Shown here: piece after piece, positions 1-8,100 of the stretch
Layout of the letters: each line of letters starts with the position of its first letter
How positions within the stretch are numbered: position 1 is the stretch's first letter
Assembly: GCF_900104665.1 (NCBI RefSeq)
Contig: NZ_LT629967.1
Span: 88,141-152,140, forward strand
Reading direction: 5' to 3'
DNA from: Traorella massiliensis
GTDB lineage: Bacteria > Bacillota_I > Bacilli_A > Erysipelotrichales > Erysipelotrichaceae
DNA: 64,000 nucleotides
Notes under the pieces: model-generated
Told to the model about the DNA's origin: nothing
Databases searched by the model: none
The model's input: the letters and a program-made list of their open reading frames with translations, nothing else
Translations under genes and position numbers: made by a program

Positions 1-16
1 TTACATCCTTATGCAT
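1..16 (-). CDS. hpt: Start of an hpt-like gene (partial, runs off the window)
   Basis: Only the first five codons (Met-His-Lys-Asp-Val) lie inside the window. A GGAGG ribosome binding site sits seven bases before the ATG, 24 bases beyond the tilS stop. In Bacillus and relatives the order is spoIIE-tilS-hpt-ftsH, so this is most likely hypoxanthine-guanine phosphoribosyltransferase (purine salvage). The call rests on gene order and the start signal, not on the protein itself. Confidence 0.55.
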
Positions 17-40
17 CGCACATCCTCCAAAACGATATAG

Positions 41-1231
41 CTATTTTATCACAAAACAGTTTGGTTTGACAGTATAATGTTTCACATCACACCCTATTTT
101 AGGCACTAAAACAATATTTCCCACAGAATTCACAACAACCGGATAGGTTTTACGTTCTTTGTGTGATATTTTTCTGTCTATAAAGAAACGATTTAGCTTC
201 TTTTTCCCAAATCTCAGTTGAATCTGATCACCTTCTTTGGGCGAACGAATCGTAATTGGAAAATCTTCAGGTGTTAAAGTTACCGCTTCAACACTGCTGC
301 CACTTTTACGAATCTTGAAATATTCACAATCAAATTCTTCAATTTTATCAAACGTATATGAATATTCAATATCTTTAACTAACTGTAACACATCATAACT
401 TTTCACAAGCCTATATGAATCAATTTCAAACTCATAACGACTCTCATCCTTTAGGATGGTTTCACAGATGCGTCTTATTCTTCTTTCGCTCAATGAAAAA
501 CCCACGCCCTGATGATTCAGCCAGGCACGCAATACATCTTTCGGATGTTCCAATTTTTTGAACTTTGCAATCAGAATATCCTCGCCAAGATCTTCCGCAA
601 TTTTTTTAATTTCATTCTGATACCTTTGCATCTCATCATTGCGCCTATTGATTTCAGCCAATACTTCTTTCCGTTTTTCTTCATTCCAAGTATCAACAAC
701 CTCTCTTCTTAAACGGTTGCGCAGATAATTGTTACTGAAGTTCGATTCATCTTCACCAAAAAAAACCTCATGATCATAACAATAATTATAACAATCCTTT
801 TTGCTCATATTTAAAAGAGGTCTTTCAATCATGACACCATGATGTTTGACCTTCGCTGCCAGCCCATAAATCAAAGGCACGCTTTTACGCTGACACTGCA
901 TCAGATAAGTTTCAAAAAGATCATCCTGCTGATGAGCTACCAGCACGCTGACACAGCCTTCCTGTTCACAAAGTTCCTTAAAGAATTCATATCGGAAGCG
1001 GCGTGCATAAGCCTGAAAATTCCCTTTATAATGAGGATCACAATAGCGTACAAAAAAAGGAATCTGGTGTTTTTCGCAATAATCACGCACAAGATTTTCA
1101 TCTCTTTTCGCAGATTCTCTTTTCTGATAGTTGACATGAGCTACGATAATATTCATTTTTTTGTGGACACACTGATCTAACAGTGTCATCGAATCACATC
1201 CGCCGGATACGGCTACACAGTATTTATTCAT
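41..1231 (-). CDS. tilS: tRNA(Ile)-lysidine synthetase TilS
   Basis: TilS uses ATP and lysine to convert cytidine 34 of the CAU-anticodon tRNA-Ile to lysidine, so that it reads AUA and is charged with isoleucine. The 396-residue protein opens with the N-type ATP pyrophosphatase PP-loop (SGGCDS, residues 9-14), followed by the Rossmann-like catalytic domain with HxxDD-type residues near 100. A TilS C-terminal domain lies at about 325-385 (GDQIQLRFGKKKLNRFF...). The length is slightly below B. subtilis TilS. It lies 23 bases downstream of spoIIE and just upstream of an hpt-like start, the conserved Firmicute order. It is essential in most bacteria. Confidence 0.95.
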   Translation of the reverse strand: MNKYCVAVSGGCDSMTLLDQCVHKKMNIIVAHVNYQKRESAKRDENLVRDYCEKHQIPFFVRYCDPHYKGNFQAYARRFRYEFFKELCEQEGCVSVLVAHQQDDLFETYLMQCQRKSVPLIYGLAAKVKHHGVMIERPLLNMSKKDCYNYCYDHEVFFGEDESNFSNNYLRNRLRREVVDTWNEEKRKEVLAEINRRNDEMQRYQNEIKKIAEDLGEDILIAKFKKLEHPKDVLRAWLNHQGVGFSLSERRIRRICETILKDESRYEFEIDSYRLVKSYDVLQLVKDIEYSYTFDKIEEFDCEYFKIRKSGSSVEAVTLTPEDFPITIRSPKEGDQIQLRFGKKKLNRFFIDRKISHKERKTYPVVVNSVGNIVLVPKIGCDVKHYTVKPNCFVIK

Positions 1232-1254
1232 AGTATATAGATTATACCACAGTT

Positions 1255-3075
1255 TTACTGTACTTTCGCAAGTAAAATGGTAGAATCGTCACTTCGTTTG
1301 TTTTCTTTCATGATTTCCACAAAACTTTCCACTTCCTTACGAGCACTTTGATCTTCACTATTTTTCATCCATCTTAATATCTCTTCCACATGGACTCCAT
1401 CACTGCTCATCACAAACCAGTCCCCTTTTTCCACTTCCACATGAATATGGTCTACATCGATATGAGCTACGATCCCAATTGGTAATGAATTACCCCATAT
1501 CGCAAATAATTCCTTATTTCGAATAAGGTAAGTTGGATTGGCTGCTGATTTACATATGACCACACTTTTTTTATAACGGTCAAACGACAATACATCACAG
1601 GTAGCATAAGCATCACTCAGCAAGAGCTTATTAATACAGTTCATCGCTTCAATCTCATCAATATTTGAAAAAATCATTCTTTGAAAGAGATTGACGATAC
1701 ACTTAGAAATCTTACTGGCTTCTTTCCCGCTTCCCATACCGTCACTGATCAGACAATAAACATTACGTGAATGATGGAAAATAGAAAAGGAATCTCCACA
1801 ACAAGTAGTAGGTGCATGATCAGCATAAGCATCGATCTGGATAGGCGGTGTTGATATAAACTCTACATGCAGAACACCCGGATGAAGAAATGATTGCCGG
1901 ATCGAGGAACATTCTATCGGTGTTGGCAGAATATGATTTAAAAGCGGCAGCAGGACTTCTTTTACTTCACTGCTGCCAAAATGGGTCAATAAACACTCAA
2001 TTTGAATATGTCCACTTTCATTCACCGCTACATTAATTTCTTCATAACCAATATCATATCCTTCTAAAATAGAAAGTACCTGATTTCGAATATAATCCGC
2101 TGAGCGATCATCTTGAATACATTTTTTAGATGTATAATGCAATGCTCTTGACATACTTTTTAAAAAGTTAGATTCGATATTAGACACACTCTCGTAATAC
2201 GTTCCCAGATGATCAAAGATCAATGAGAAATTCATCAGCTGTTTATGTAAGAATACATTTGAATTTGACGAATGAATCTCATTAAGTACCGGTATCCCTT
2301 CTTTACTTAAAAGAAGCAGAAATACTAAATAAAGGCCTAAAATCAAAAGCTGTTCAATCTGTTGTACCTGACTCATAAATAATCCAAAATAAACAAGGAT
2401 CATCAATCCCAGCTGTTCCTTTAAAAGAGACAATAAAAATATATAGACAAACATCTCAAAACTAATGGCTGGCATGATCAGATTTAATAAAAAGAAACTT
2501 GTAATGCTAATTAATGGAGAACAGCCAAAACAAATAAAAATTAAACCTAAAGTCATGAATACTTCCACATAGCCAGTCATATACTGAATTATCATACAAA
2601 CAATACCAATTGCGATCAACGAATAAATGGGTGATGGCATATGCGTATCTTTTTTCATCCATTCAAACGATTTCATGGTCTCATGATAATAGATCATTTG
2701 AATCACGAAAAAGCAAAGAGCAATTCTTAAGTCATTTGTATTAAAATAAGCAATACTAAAAGAACACAAAGCAACATAAAATCTAGAAGCATTAATCATG
2801 TTTCCCCTACATAGGCGAACAAAGTAAACAAACAAATGATAACCAATCACAAAGATCCAAAATTGAATCAACGACAGCGGTGATACCAGATAAAGTAAGA
2901 ACGTCGGTATCAGAAAAGCCAATTTTTCTTTATTGGATCGCATAAATACATATGGAAACATTGCAATCAGCAGTTGTAAGGAAAATGAAAAAGTCATAAT
3001 CAGACCTAATATCAAAAAGAAAAATGGCTTCCAATCAGTCTTGACATTATCATGCTGTACACTCAGTGTTCTCAT
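1255..3075 (-). CDS. spoIIE: Stage II sporulation protein E (PP2C phosphatase)
   Basis: SpoIIE dephosphorylates the anti-anti-sigma factor SpoIIAA in the forespore, releasing sigma-F, and is also linked to FtsZ at the polar septum. The 606-residue protein has an N-terminal half with about ten hydrophobic segments (residues 15-270), a middle region, and a C-terminal PP2C/RsbU-type domain from about 390. The metal-binding motifs GDSFS (near 425), ISDGMGSG (near 445) and SSDGVHVE (near 555) are visible. It is shorter than the 827-residue B. subtilis protein, mostly in the middle regulatory region. The ATG follows a GGGGG-type ribosome binding site. A Spo0A-type box and a TATAGT -10 lie just upstream (separate entry). 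Confidence 0.95.
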   Translation of the reverse strand: MRTLSVQHDNVKTDWKPFFFLILGLIMTFSFSLQLLIAMFPYVFMRSNKEKLAFLIPTFLLYLVSPLSLIQFWIFVIGYHLFVYFVRLCRGNMINASRFYVALCSFSIAYFNTNDLRIALCFFVIQMIYYHETMKSFEWMKKDTHMPSPIYSLIAIGIVCMIIQYMTGYVEVFMTLGLIFICFGCSPLISITSFFLLNLIMPAISFEMFVYIFLLSLLKEQLGLMILVYFGLFMSQVQQIEQLLILGLYLVFLLLLSKEGIPVLNEIHSSNSNVFLHKQLMNFSLIFDHLGTYYESVSNIESNFLKSMSRALHYTSKKCIQDDRSADYIRNQVLSILEGYDIGYEEINVAVNESGHIQIECLLTHFGSSEVKEVLLPLLNHILPTPIECSSIRQSFLHPGVLHVEFISTPPIQIDAYADHAPTTCCGDSFSIFHHSRNVYCLISDGMGSGKEASKISKCIVNLFQRMIFSNIDEIEAMNCINKLLLSDAYATCDVLSFDRYKKSVVICKSAANPTYLIRNKELFAIWGNSLPIGIVAHIDVDHIHVEVEKGDWFVMSSDGVHVEEILRWMKNSEDQSARKEVESFVEIMKENKRSDDSTILLAKVQ

Positions 3076-3094
3076 ACAAGCCCCCTTTTGTGCT

Positions 3095-3128
3095 ACTATA
3101 AATGATTTACAAAGGATACCTTGTCGAA
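3095..3128 (-). promoter_or_regulatory. Candidate Spo0A-activated promoter of spoIIE
   Basis: Reading the minus strand, a box TTCGACAA (the reverse complement of TTGTCGAA, matching the 0A box TGNCGAA) occupies 3121-3128. A -10 hexamer TATAGT follows at 3095-3100, 20 bases away. B. subtilis spoIIE and spoIIG promoters also have reversed 0A boxes over the -35 region and unusual spacing. The box overlaps the intergenic end of the upstream MazF-like gene. No good independent -35 is seen, as expected for an activator-dependent promoter. Confidence 0.6.
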
Positions 3129-3129
3129 A

Positions 3130-3690
3130 TTACTCCAAAATCAAACTTTTGAATCTGTTTTTAATGTCCATAAAAAGTTTCGAGTTCGTTGGCACATGTG
3201 CCTTCACATCAATGATTCGAGCTGTATTGATAAATTTGGCATCATTTAGAAATAAAACTGATTCCTTATATAATCCATTGATCGTGCCTAGCGGAAATAA
3301 ATATGTACCTTCACTCGTTAGTGACTTCTTATATGTGCGCTCATTGCTCGTCATCGGAATAATTAAAGCTTTAAAATGCACGATTGCAATCACCAGCCCA
3401 AAATGCTGATAGCCTGCTTCATATAAATAAGCCTGACCAAAATCTGTATAACATATATCTCCAGGTTCAATCGTGAATCCTAAAGCCTTTGATGAAGGAA
3501 TGTTACGGCGTGTATTATAATTTTTTTCGCTAACTAACCGCTGAACCCCTTCTTTATAAGTTATCTTGGCATATTCATCCTTCTTTTCCTCAATGAACCA
3601 ATTCCAAAGCTTTTCCCATTCCTGTTGGATCACATTTTCCTTTTGACTAATACATACATCATAAAACGCTTCAATATCTTTTACTTGCAT
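3130..3690 (-). CDS. PemK/MazF-like endoribonuclease-fold protein, no visible antitoxin
   Basis: This 186-residue protein has an N-terminal helical region of about 85 residues, then a region resembling the PemK/MazF barrel: GDICYTDFGQAYLYEAGYQHFGLVIA (about 92-117; compare GDI-x-DFG...G-x-RPALVI), PMTSNE near 125, and a C-terminal RIIDVKAHV...L segment like MazF's last strand and helix. MazF toxins cut mRNA at short motifs. No small antitoxin gene lies immediately upstream or downstream, so this is either an orphan or a domesticated member. It sits directly before spoIIE. Start chosen at the ATG after AGGAGG. The fold call is moderately sure; toxicity is unknown. Confidence 0.6.
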   Translation of the reverse strand: MQVKDIEAFYDVCISQKENVIQQEWEKLWNWFIEEKKDEYAKITYKEGVQRLVSEKNYNTRRNIPSSKALGFTIEPGDICYTDFGQAYLYEAGYQHFGLVIAIVHFKALIIPMTSNERTYKKSLTSEGTYLFPLGTINGLYKESVLFLNDAKFINTARIIDVKAHVPTNSKLFMDIKNRFKSLILE

Positions 3691-3761
3691 ATTAAATACC
3701 TCCTACTATTTAATATGCACACAAATTCAGTTTTTCCCAAAATTTCATAAAACTTTTTTAT

Positions 3762-3797
3762 TTTTTTATAAAAATGATCGCATGAATGCATACGATC
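3762..3797 (-). terminator. Rho-independent terminator after the 71-residue membrane protein gene
   Basis: A 7-bp perfect stem (ATGATCG/CGATCAT, 3771-3797) is followed on the minus strand by a U-rich tract. It closes the two-gene membrane-protein unit 4601-3800. Confidence 0.75.
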
Positions 3798-3799
3798 AT

Positions 3800-4015
3800 C
3801 TATTCATTTCTAATTTTTTTAAATATCGATAAAAGAATTAAAACGATTCCAACGAATAGTACTCCTACACCAAGTCCCATTAAGATACCTGTAACAAAAT
3901 CCTGAAAATGGGAACCTGAATTATTTCTTGAAATAAAAATTAAGATAAGTCCTAATAGAAATAAAACGAATCCGTATATTATCTGTTTATTTTCTTCAAA
4001 TAATTTTTTATTCAT
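3800..4015 (-). CDS. Small two-helix membrane protein, unknown
   Basis: The 71-residue protein has two hydrophobic helices (about 10-29 and 40-63), a short loop with NNSGSH, and basic ends. I do not recognise a family. It lies 10 bases downstream of another membrane-protein gene (4026-4601) and has its own AGGAGG site, so the two are probably co-transcribed. A terminator follows. Confidence 0.7.
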   Translation of the reverse strand: MNKKLFEENKQIIYGFVLFLLGLILIFISRNNSGSHFQDFVTGILMGLGVGVLFVGIVLILLSIFKKIRNE

Positions 4016-4025
4016 GATATCCTCC

Positions 4026-4601
4026 TCACATTTCTTCGATCCACATACGAATATCCGTAACCATTTCTGAATATGGTAAATACTCGATATCAGCTATGAT
4101 ATTATAACTGCCATTCATCTCCTGTAATTCTTCATATAATTGTTTCCCTTGCTCATAAGTCTCATAAGATATTTCAAAATTCATTTCTTCACCCGATTGA
4201 TCATATCCATAAAGCTGAATCGTTGGTGAATCAGCAAGATTACTGTAATAAAACTGAAGATGATCTAAACGAATCACTTGTGGATCATTTACATGTGAAA
4301 GATCCAGAAGCGGACAAACGATTTCCCTATATCCTATAAATCCTCCTGATGCAAGTATAAGTATCGCCAAAAGGGATGTTGATGATATCACTGCACGATT
4401 ATGAGCAATCATAAATAAATATAGAGCTATAAAAATTAACAATAAACAAATGGATATCCAAAAAGGAATGGATAAATATCGAATCAGTATTTCTTCTTGA
4501 ATAGAATCATTAGAAACAAAATGAGAAATAATCATAAGAATGAGACATCCTAATGATAAAATCCCTGTAATACGAATAAGAGACTGCCAATGTTTTATCA
4601 T
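4026..4601 (-). CDS. Membrane protein with a C-terminal extracytoplasmic domain, unknown
   Basis: The 191 residues contain three hydrophobic helices (about 10-30, 43-65, 72-92), then a soluble region of about 95 residues rich in Tyr, Glu and Ser, probably outside the cell. The soluble part contains LRLDHLQFYYSN- and ISYETYEQGK-like stretches with no known motif. The ATG follows GAGGTGGTG. It is the first gene of a two-gene unit with the 71-residue protein. Function not recognised. Confidence 0.7.
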   Translation of the reverse strand: MIKHWQSLIRITGILSLGCLILMIISHFVSNDSIQEEILIRYLSIPFWISICLLLIFIALYLFMIAHNRAVISSTSLLAILILASGGFIGYREIVCPLLDLSHVNDPQVIRLDHLQFYYSNLADSPTIQLYGYDQSGEEMNFEISYETYEQGKQLYEELQEMNGSYNIIADIEYLPYSEMVTDIRMWIEEM

Positions 4602-4827
4602 ATTTTCACCACCTCAAATCTGCTCTCAATATATATCTTCTTTATATGATGATTATAAATCTGATCAGTAAAACACAATTGCATAATTATGTTAAGTACA
4701 GGTAAAAATTAGATATAAAAAATGATATTTTGATCAATTACACAAACTTTACAGACTCTTCACTAAGCGATGATAATTTTTTAACTCAATCATCATATAA
4801 TTAAAGCATTAATGAGGAAGTGATATA

Positions 4828-5355
4828 ATGAAAAGAATGATTCTTTATGGAAGTAAGTATGGGAGCAGCCGAAACTATGCAGAAAAACTTTCTGAGCAGA
4901 CAAATATTCCCGCTTTTTCTTTTGAACAGGCACCTTCTTTTAAAAATATAGATACGTTTATATATATAGGAAGTTTATATGCAGGTGGTGTTTTAGGATT
5001 ATCTAAGTTCATACGTAAAATCAAAGATGACCAACATCTCATTCTTGTTACCGTAGGACTTGCCGATCCCACAATCGAAGAAAACTGTACAAATATAAAA
5101 AATAATTTAAGACAATTGTTAGGTAATCAGCTTTTTGAACATTCTAAGATCTTTCACCTGAGAGGCGCCATCGACTATCAGCAGCTTTCATTCAAAGATC
5201 ACACATTGATGAAATTATTATACAAATCATTATCAAAAAAACCATTTGATACGCTGACTTCAGAAGATAAAGCTTTAGTTGAAACTTATAATAAAAGAGT
5301 AAATTTTATGGATTATGATGCTTTGAAAGTGATCATTGAGGAACTACAGGCATGA
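4828..5355 (+). CDS. Flavodoxin-domain protein
   Basis: The 175-residue protein begins MKRMILYGSKYGSSRNYAEKL, the flavodoxin phosphate-binding loop (xYGSxxGssxxYA) for FMN. It continues with IDTFIYIGSLYAGGVLG and HLILVTVGLADPTIEEN segments, placing it with the flavodoxin/HemG-like (Flavodoxin_5) group of about 170 residues. Such proteins carry electrons or act as flavin reductases. Its stop overlaps the start of the next membrane-protein gene (ATGA at 5352-5355), so the two are translationally coupled. The partner enzyme is unknown. Confidence 0.8.
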   Translation: MKRMILYGSKYGSSRNYAEKLSEQTNIPAFSFEQAPSFKNIDTFIYIGSLYAGGVLGLSKFIRKIKDDQHLILVTVGLADPTIEENCTNIKNNLRQLLGNQLFEHSKIFHLRGAIDYQQLSFKDHTLMKLLYKSLSKKPFDTLTSEDKALVETYNKRVNFMDYDALKVIIEELQA

Positions 5356-6155
5356 AAACAAAGATTTTAAAAATTATTTTTATCTCGCTTGTTACAAATA
5401 TCTTCCGTATCATTGCTCAACTATTCATTCCTACAGGAAAACAAATGATTCTATTACCTAGCCAATTTGTTCAAAACGGTTCCATACTTTTTATTTTCAC
5501 AATTTACAGTTTATTTGCTTATGCACTTATTGCTTCCATGTTTTTATTTATTTCTAAAAAAATGAATGGTAATAAGCTACTTCAAGGATTTCAATATGGA
5601 TTATCTTGTTCTTTGATATGGATCGTTTATCTTTTAGAGCCTTTACCTCATGCAGCTTTTCTTGACTGCATTTACTATCTGATCGTGGATTCGCTTACCC
5701 TTATAATCATGGGGCTGCTATGCGGTTATTTATTAGGTGAAAATAAACCATTACCGGTACACCATTCCCATCATTCACTTATATCAATACTAACGATAAC
5801 CAGCTGCTTTGTTTTAGCCCGTTATGTCTTATATTTATTCTTTGGCATTTATTCTTCTTTTGATACATATCCGCTGAGTACTTTGTGGTGGTGCATCATC
5901 AGTGGTTGTGTCGTAAGCTGTGTTATCATGGGATTCAATGATTACCTTGATGAAAGAAATATAGTTAAGCGTTCTATTTTATTAGGCTGTTTCTTATTTG
6001 GAATGAATTTAACACTTTTTAACTTTTTTATGCCTTTGGTATATCTGACCAATCTTGCTGATCTGGCGCTAAGGACCATTAGTGATATTTTCGCTGTAAC
6101 CATTGGCTGTTTCTTTTCTCAAAAAGTAACATTATTAGCCATTCAGAAAGGATAG
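5352..6155 (+). CDS. Polytopic membrane protein, unknown, coupled to the flavodoxin
   Basis: The 267-residue protein has about seven hydrophobic helices spread over the whole length and an HHSHHS-like histidine-rich loop near residue 137. It overlaps the flavodoxin gene by four bases and is followed four bases later by a second membrane-protein gene. I see no transporter or enzyme signature. A membrane electron-transfer or sensing role with the flavodoxin is possible but is only inference. Confidence 0.65.
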   Translation: MKTKILKIIFISLVTNIFRIIAQLFIPTGKQMILLPSQFVQNGSILFIFTIYSLFAYALIASMFLFISKKMNGNKLLQGFQYGLSCSLIWIVYLLEPLPHAAFLDCIYYLIVDSLTLIIMGLLCGYLLGENKPLPVHHSHHSLISILTITSCFVLARYVLYLFFGIYSSFDTYPLSTLWWCIISGCVVSCVIMGFNDYLDERNIVKRSILLGCFLFGMNLTLFNFFMPLVYLTNLADLALRTISDIFAVTIGCFFSQKVTLLAIQKG

Positions 6156-6159
6156 AAGG

Positions 6160-7305
6160 ATGAATCGTTTTAAAAACTGGTTGATCAAAGTAATCATATA
6201 CTACATAGTTTTCATTGTTATCGGTTATTTCATGTCTTTATTGCCCCAATCATCACAACCGATCTACTATAATCTGCGTATGTTTTTTATGGTGCTTGGT
6301 CCCCTCTATTTAATGCTTATCATTCAAATCATCAAAACCTTTCGAAAGCAGGATGAACATACTGTCGAAAAAGGTAGTCATCTTCTTTTAACGGCCATCT
6401 CATTTTTATTCATGGGCCGTCTTTTAGATTTTCAAAAACCTTATGACCTTGTTGAAGCGAACTTAGTAAACAAAGGTTTGCGTCATATGAGTCATAGTGA
6501 AGTACGTTCTTTAAAAATCAGACATTTTTTGAATATCTTTATGCCTGTTTGTTTCTATTTTCTGATTTTAGAAATACTAACACTTTTTAGCTGTATCGTA
6601 ACATTTGCCCCTCTTTCTGATTCTATCAGCAATGGCTTCATTTTTGCGATTACATTGACACTGCTCATGCTGATCATCCTTCCTTTGATCCTTTTATTTA
6701 TTTCCAAATATCATACAGATCAAAGCCTTCATAAAAAGAAACTGGTTCAAGATAAAGAAATGGCTATTGATTCAGATTATTTAGTTATTGAAAGTGATCC
6801 TGTCTGTCGTCAACAATTTTTACGTTTACCTAAAGTCTTATTTTTGTTTGTATGTCCGGCAATACTCCTTTTTTCATTCATTGTATTATTTTTGACAAAA
6901 AATCATTTGTATTCAGGAATAATCGTAGTTCTTCGGACGATCTTCTTAGCTCTTGCACTTTTTAGCTTATTAGCTTTTTTACCATTGCTGATTTACTGGT
7001 TGAATTGCAGTGGCACTTCAAAGGTACAGCGGATTTATATTCATGAGAATCAATTTATCTATGCCGGCTATAGTGGCAGCATGGAAGAGCGCAGTGAATT
7101 TTCCTTTATATTAACTCATCTTGATTCACTGATCATAAAAAGACGAGCCTTATGGATCAAAGGTACTTTTATAAAAAAAACTTGTGATGCTTATGGTACT
7201 CATCAAAAAAAGATCGCTCATAAAAGATTATGGATTCCTCGGACTTTTTCTTTAAAACAGGAGAAAACGCTCATCTCTTTTCTTAAAAAAATGCAAGATG
7301 AATAA
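6160..7305 (+). CDS. Polytopic membrane protein with a C-terminal cytoplasmic region, unknown
   Basis: The 381-residue protein has hydrophobic helices at about 10-30, 40-60, 120-145, 155-180, 225-245 and 250-275, and a basic, Lys-rich C-terminal region (about 285-381) that looks cytoplasmic. It starts after GAAGG, four bases beyond the preceding gene. It ends the flavodoxin-membrane operon; the terminator stem overlaps its last codons. No family recognised. Confidence 0.65.
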   Translation: MNRFKNWLIKVIIYYIVFIVIGYFMSLLPQSSQPIYYNLRMFFMVLGPLYLMLIIQIIKTFRKQDEHTVEKGSHLLLTAISFLFMGRLLDFQKPYDLVEANLVNKGLRHMSHSEVRSLKIRHFLNIFMPVCFYFLILEILTLFSCIVTFAPLSDSISNGFIFAITLTLLMLIILPLILLFISKYHTDQSLHKKKLVQDKEMAIDSDYLVIESDPVCRQQFLRLPKVLFLFVCPAILLFSFIVLFLTKNHLYSGIIVVLRTIFLALALFSLLAFLPLLIYWLNCSGTSKVQRIYIHENQFIYAGYSGSMEERSEFSFILTHLDSLIIKRRALWIKGTFIKKTCDAYGTHQKKIAHKRLWIPRTFSLKQEKTLISFLKKMQDE

Positions 7306-7325
7306 CATCCTGCATAATTTTTTTA
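7292..7325 (+). terminator. Terminator of the flavodoxin operon
   Basis: An imperfect stem ATGCA-GATG/CATC-TGCAT is followed by seven Ts on the plus strand. It overlaps the end of the 381-residue membrane-protein gene and lies in the convergent gap before the sugar-acid operon. Confidence 0.7.
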
Positions 7326-7327
7326 GA

Positions 7328-8089
7328 TTATCTTGCTAAATATCCGCCATCAACCGGAAAAATAGCTCCTCCTATATAATCGCTGGCATGAGATGCTAAA
7401 AAGATTGCTGTTCCTTTCATATCATTGCCATTTCCCCAACGTTTAGCTGGTATTCTTTCTGTAATAGTCGCATAGCGAGGATTTGCCGGATCAAGAAGTG
7501 CTTTATTCATTTCCGTTTCCATATATCCCGGTGCAATCGCATTAACGTTAATACCTTTGGCCATCCAGTCATTGGTAAGTTCTTTGGTCAATTGAGCAAT
7601 ACCGCCCTTTGATGCTGCATAAGCGGGTATCGTTTGTCCCCCAAAAAAGGAATTCATAGAAGCAATCAGAATGATTTTGCCATAACCTTTTGGAAGCATC
7701 ACTTTAGCGGCTAACTGACAGAGAATAAATACTGATGTGAGATTAACAGAAAGAACATCATCCCATTCTTCTATAGGAAATTCTTCAGCACTGTGTCGTC
7801 TTTGAATTCCATGTGAAGTTAATAGAATATCCAAGTCACCACCTAATTTATCTAGACATTCCTGGAAGACACGGTAAATTTCTTCCCTTTTTCCTAAATC
7901 GCCTTTTACACCGTGACATTTATATCCACGATTACAAAAATCCTGTGCAACTTCATATACCTTATCACTGGTACCGACGATGGCTACTTCACAGCCTGCT
8001 TCCAGATAACCTTCTGCCATACCATAACCAAGTCCTCTGGTTCCTCCTGTCACAATTGCTTTTTTTCCTTTAATATCAAATAAATTCAT
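7328..8089 (-). CDS. SDR-family dehydrogenase, KduD / gluconate 5-dehydrogenase-like
   Basis: This is a 253-residue NAD(P)-dependent short-chain dehydrogenase. It shows the cofactor loop TGGTRGLG near residue 15, a DGGYLAR end, catalytic Ser in IASMNSF, and YAASK (Tyr-x3-Lys). Its closest recognisable relatives are 2-deoxy-D-gluconate 3-dehydrogenase (KduD) and gluconate 5-dehydrogenase, which interconvert keto- and hydroxy-sugar acids. The start is the ATG at 8089, six bases after AGGGGTG; a GTG three codons upstream is less well placed. It is the last gene of the GntR-IlvD/Edd-SDR unit, so it probably oxidises or reduces a sugar acid together with the dehydratase. Confidence 0.85.
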   Translation of the reverse strand: MNLFDIKGKKAIVTGGTRGLGYGMAEGYLEAGCEVAIVGTSDKVYEVAQDFCNRGYKCHGVKGDLGKREEIYRVFQECLDKLGGDLDILLTSHGIQRRHSAEEFPIEEWDDVLSVNLTSVFILCQLAAKVMLPKGYGKIILIASMNSFFGGQTIPAYAASKGGIAQLTKELTNDWMAKGINVNAIAPGYMETEMNKALLDPANPRYATITERIPAKRWGNGNDMKGTAIFLASHASDYIGGAIFPVDGGYLAR

Positions 8090-8100
8090 TTTTTTCACCC

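Noticed and set aside
3690..4026. Antitoxin partner for the MazF-like gene
   Set aside because: The nearest gene (71 residues) is a two-helix membrane protein, not an AbrB/MazE- or RHH-type antitoxin, and is separated by a terminator.
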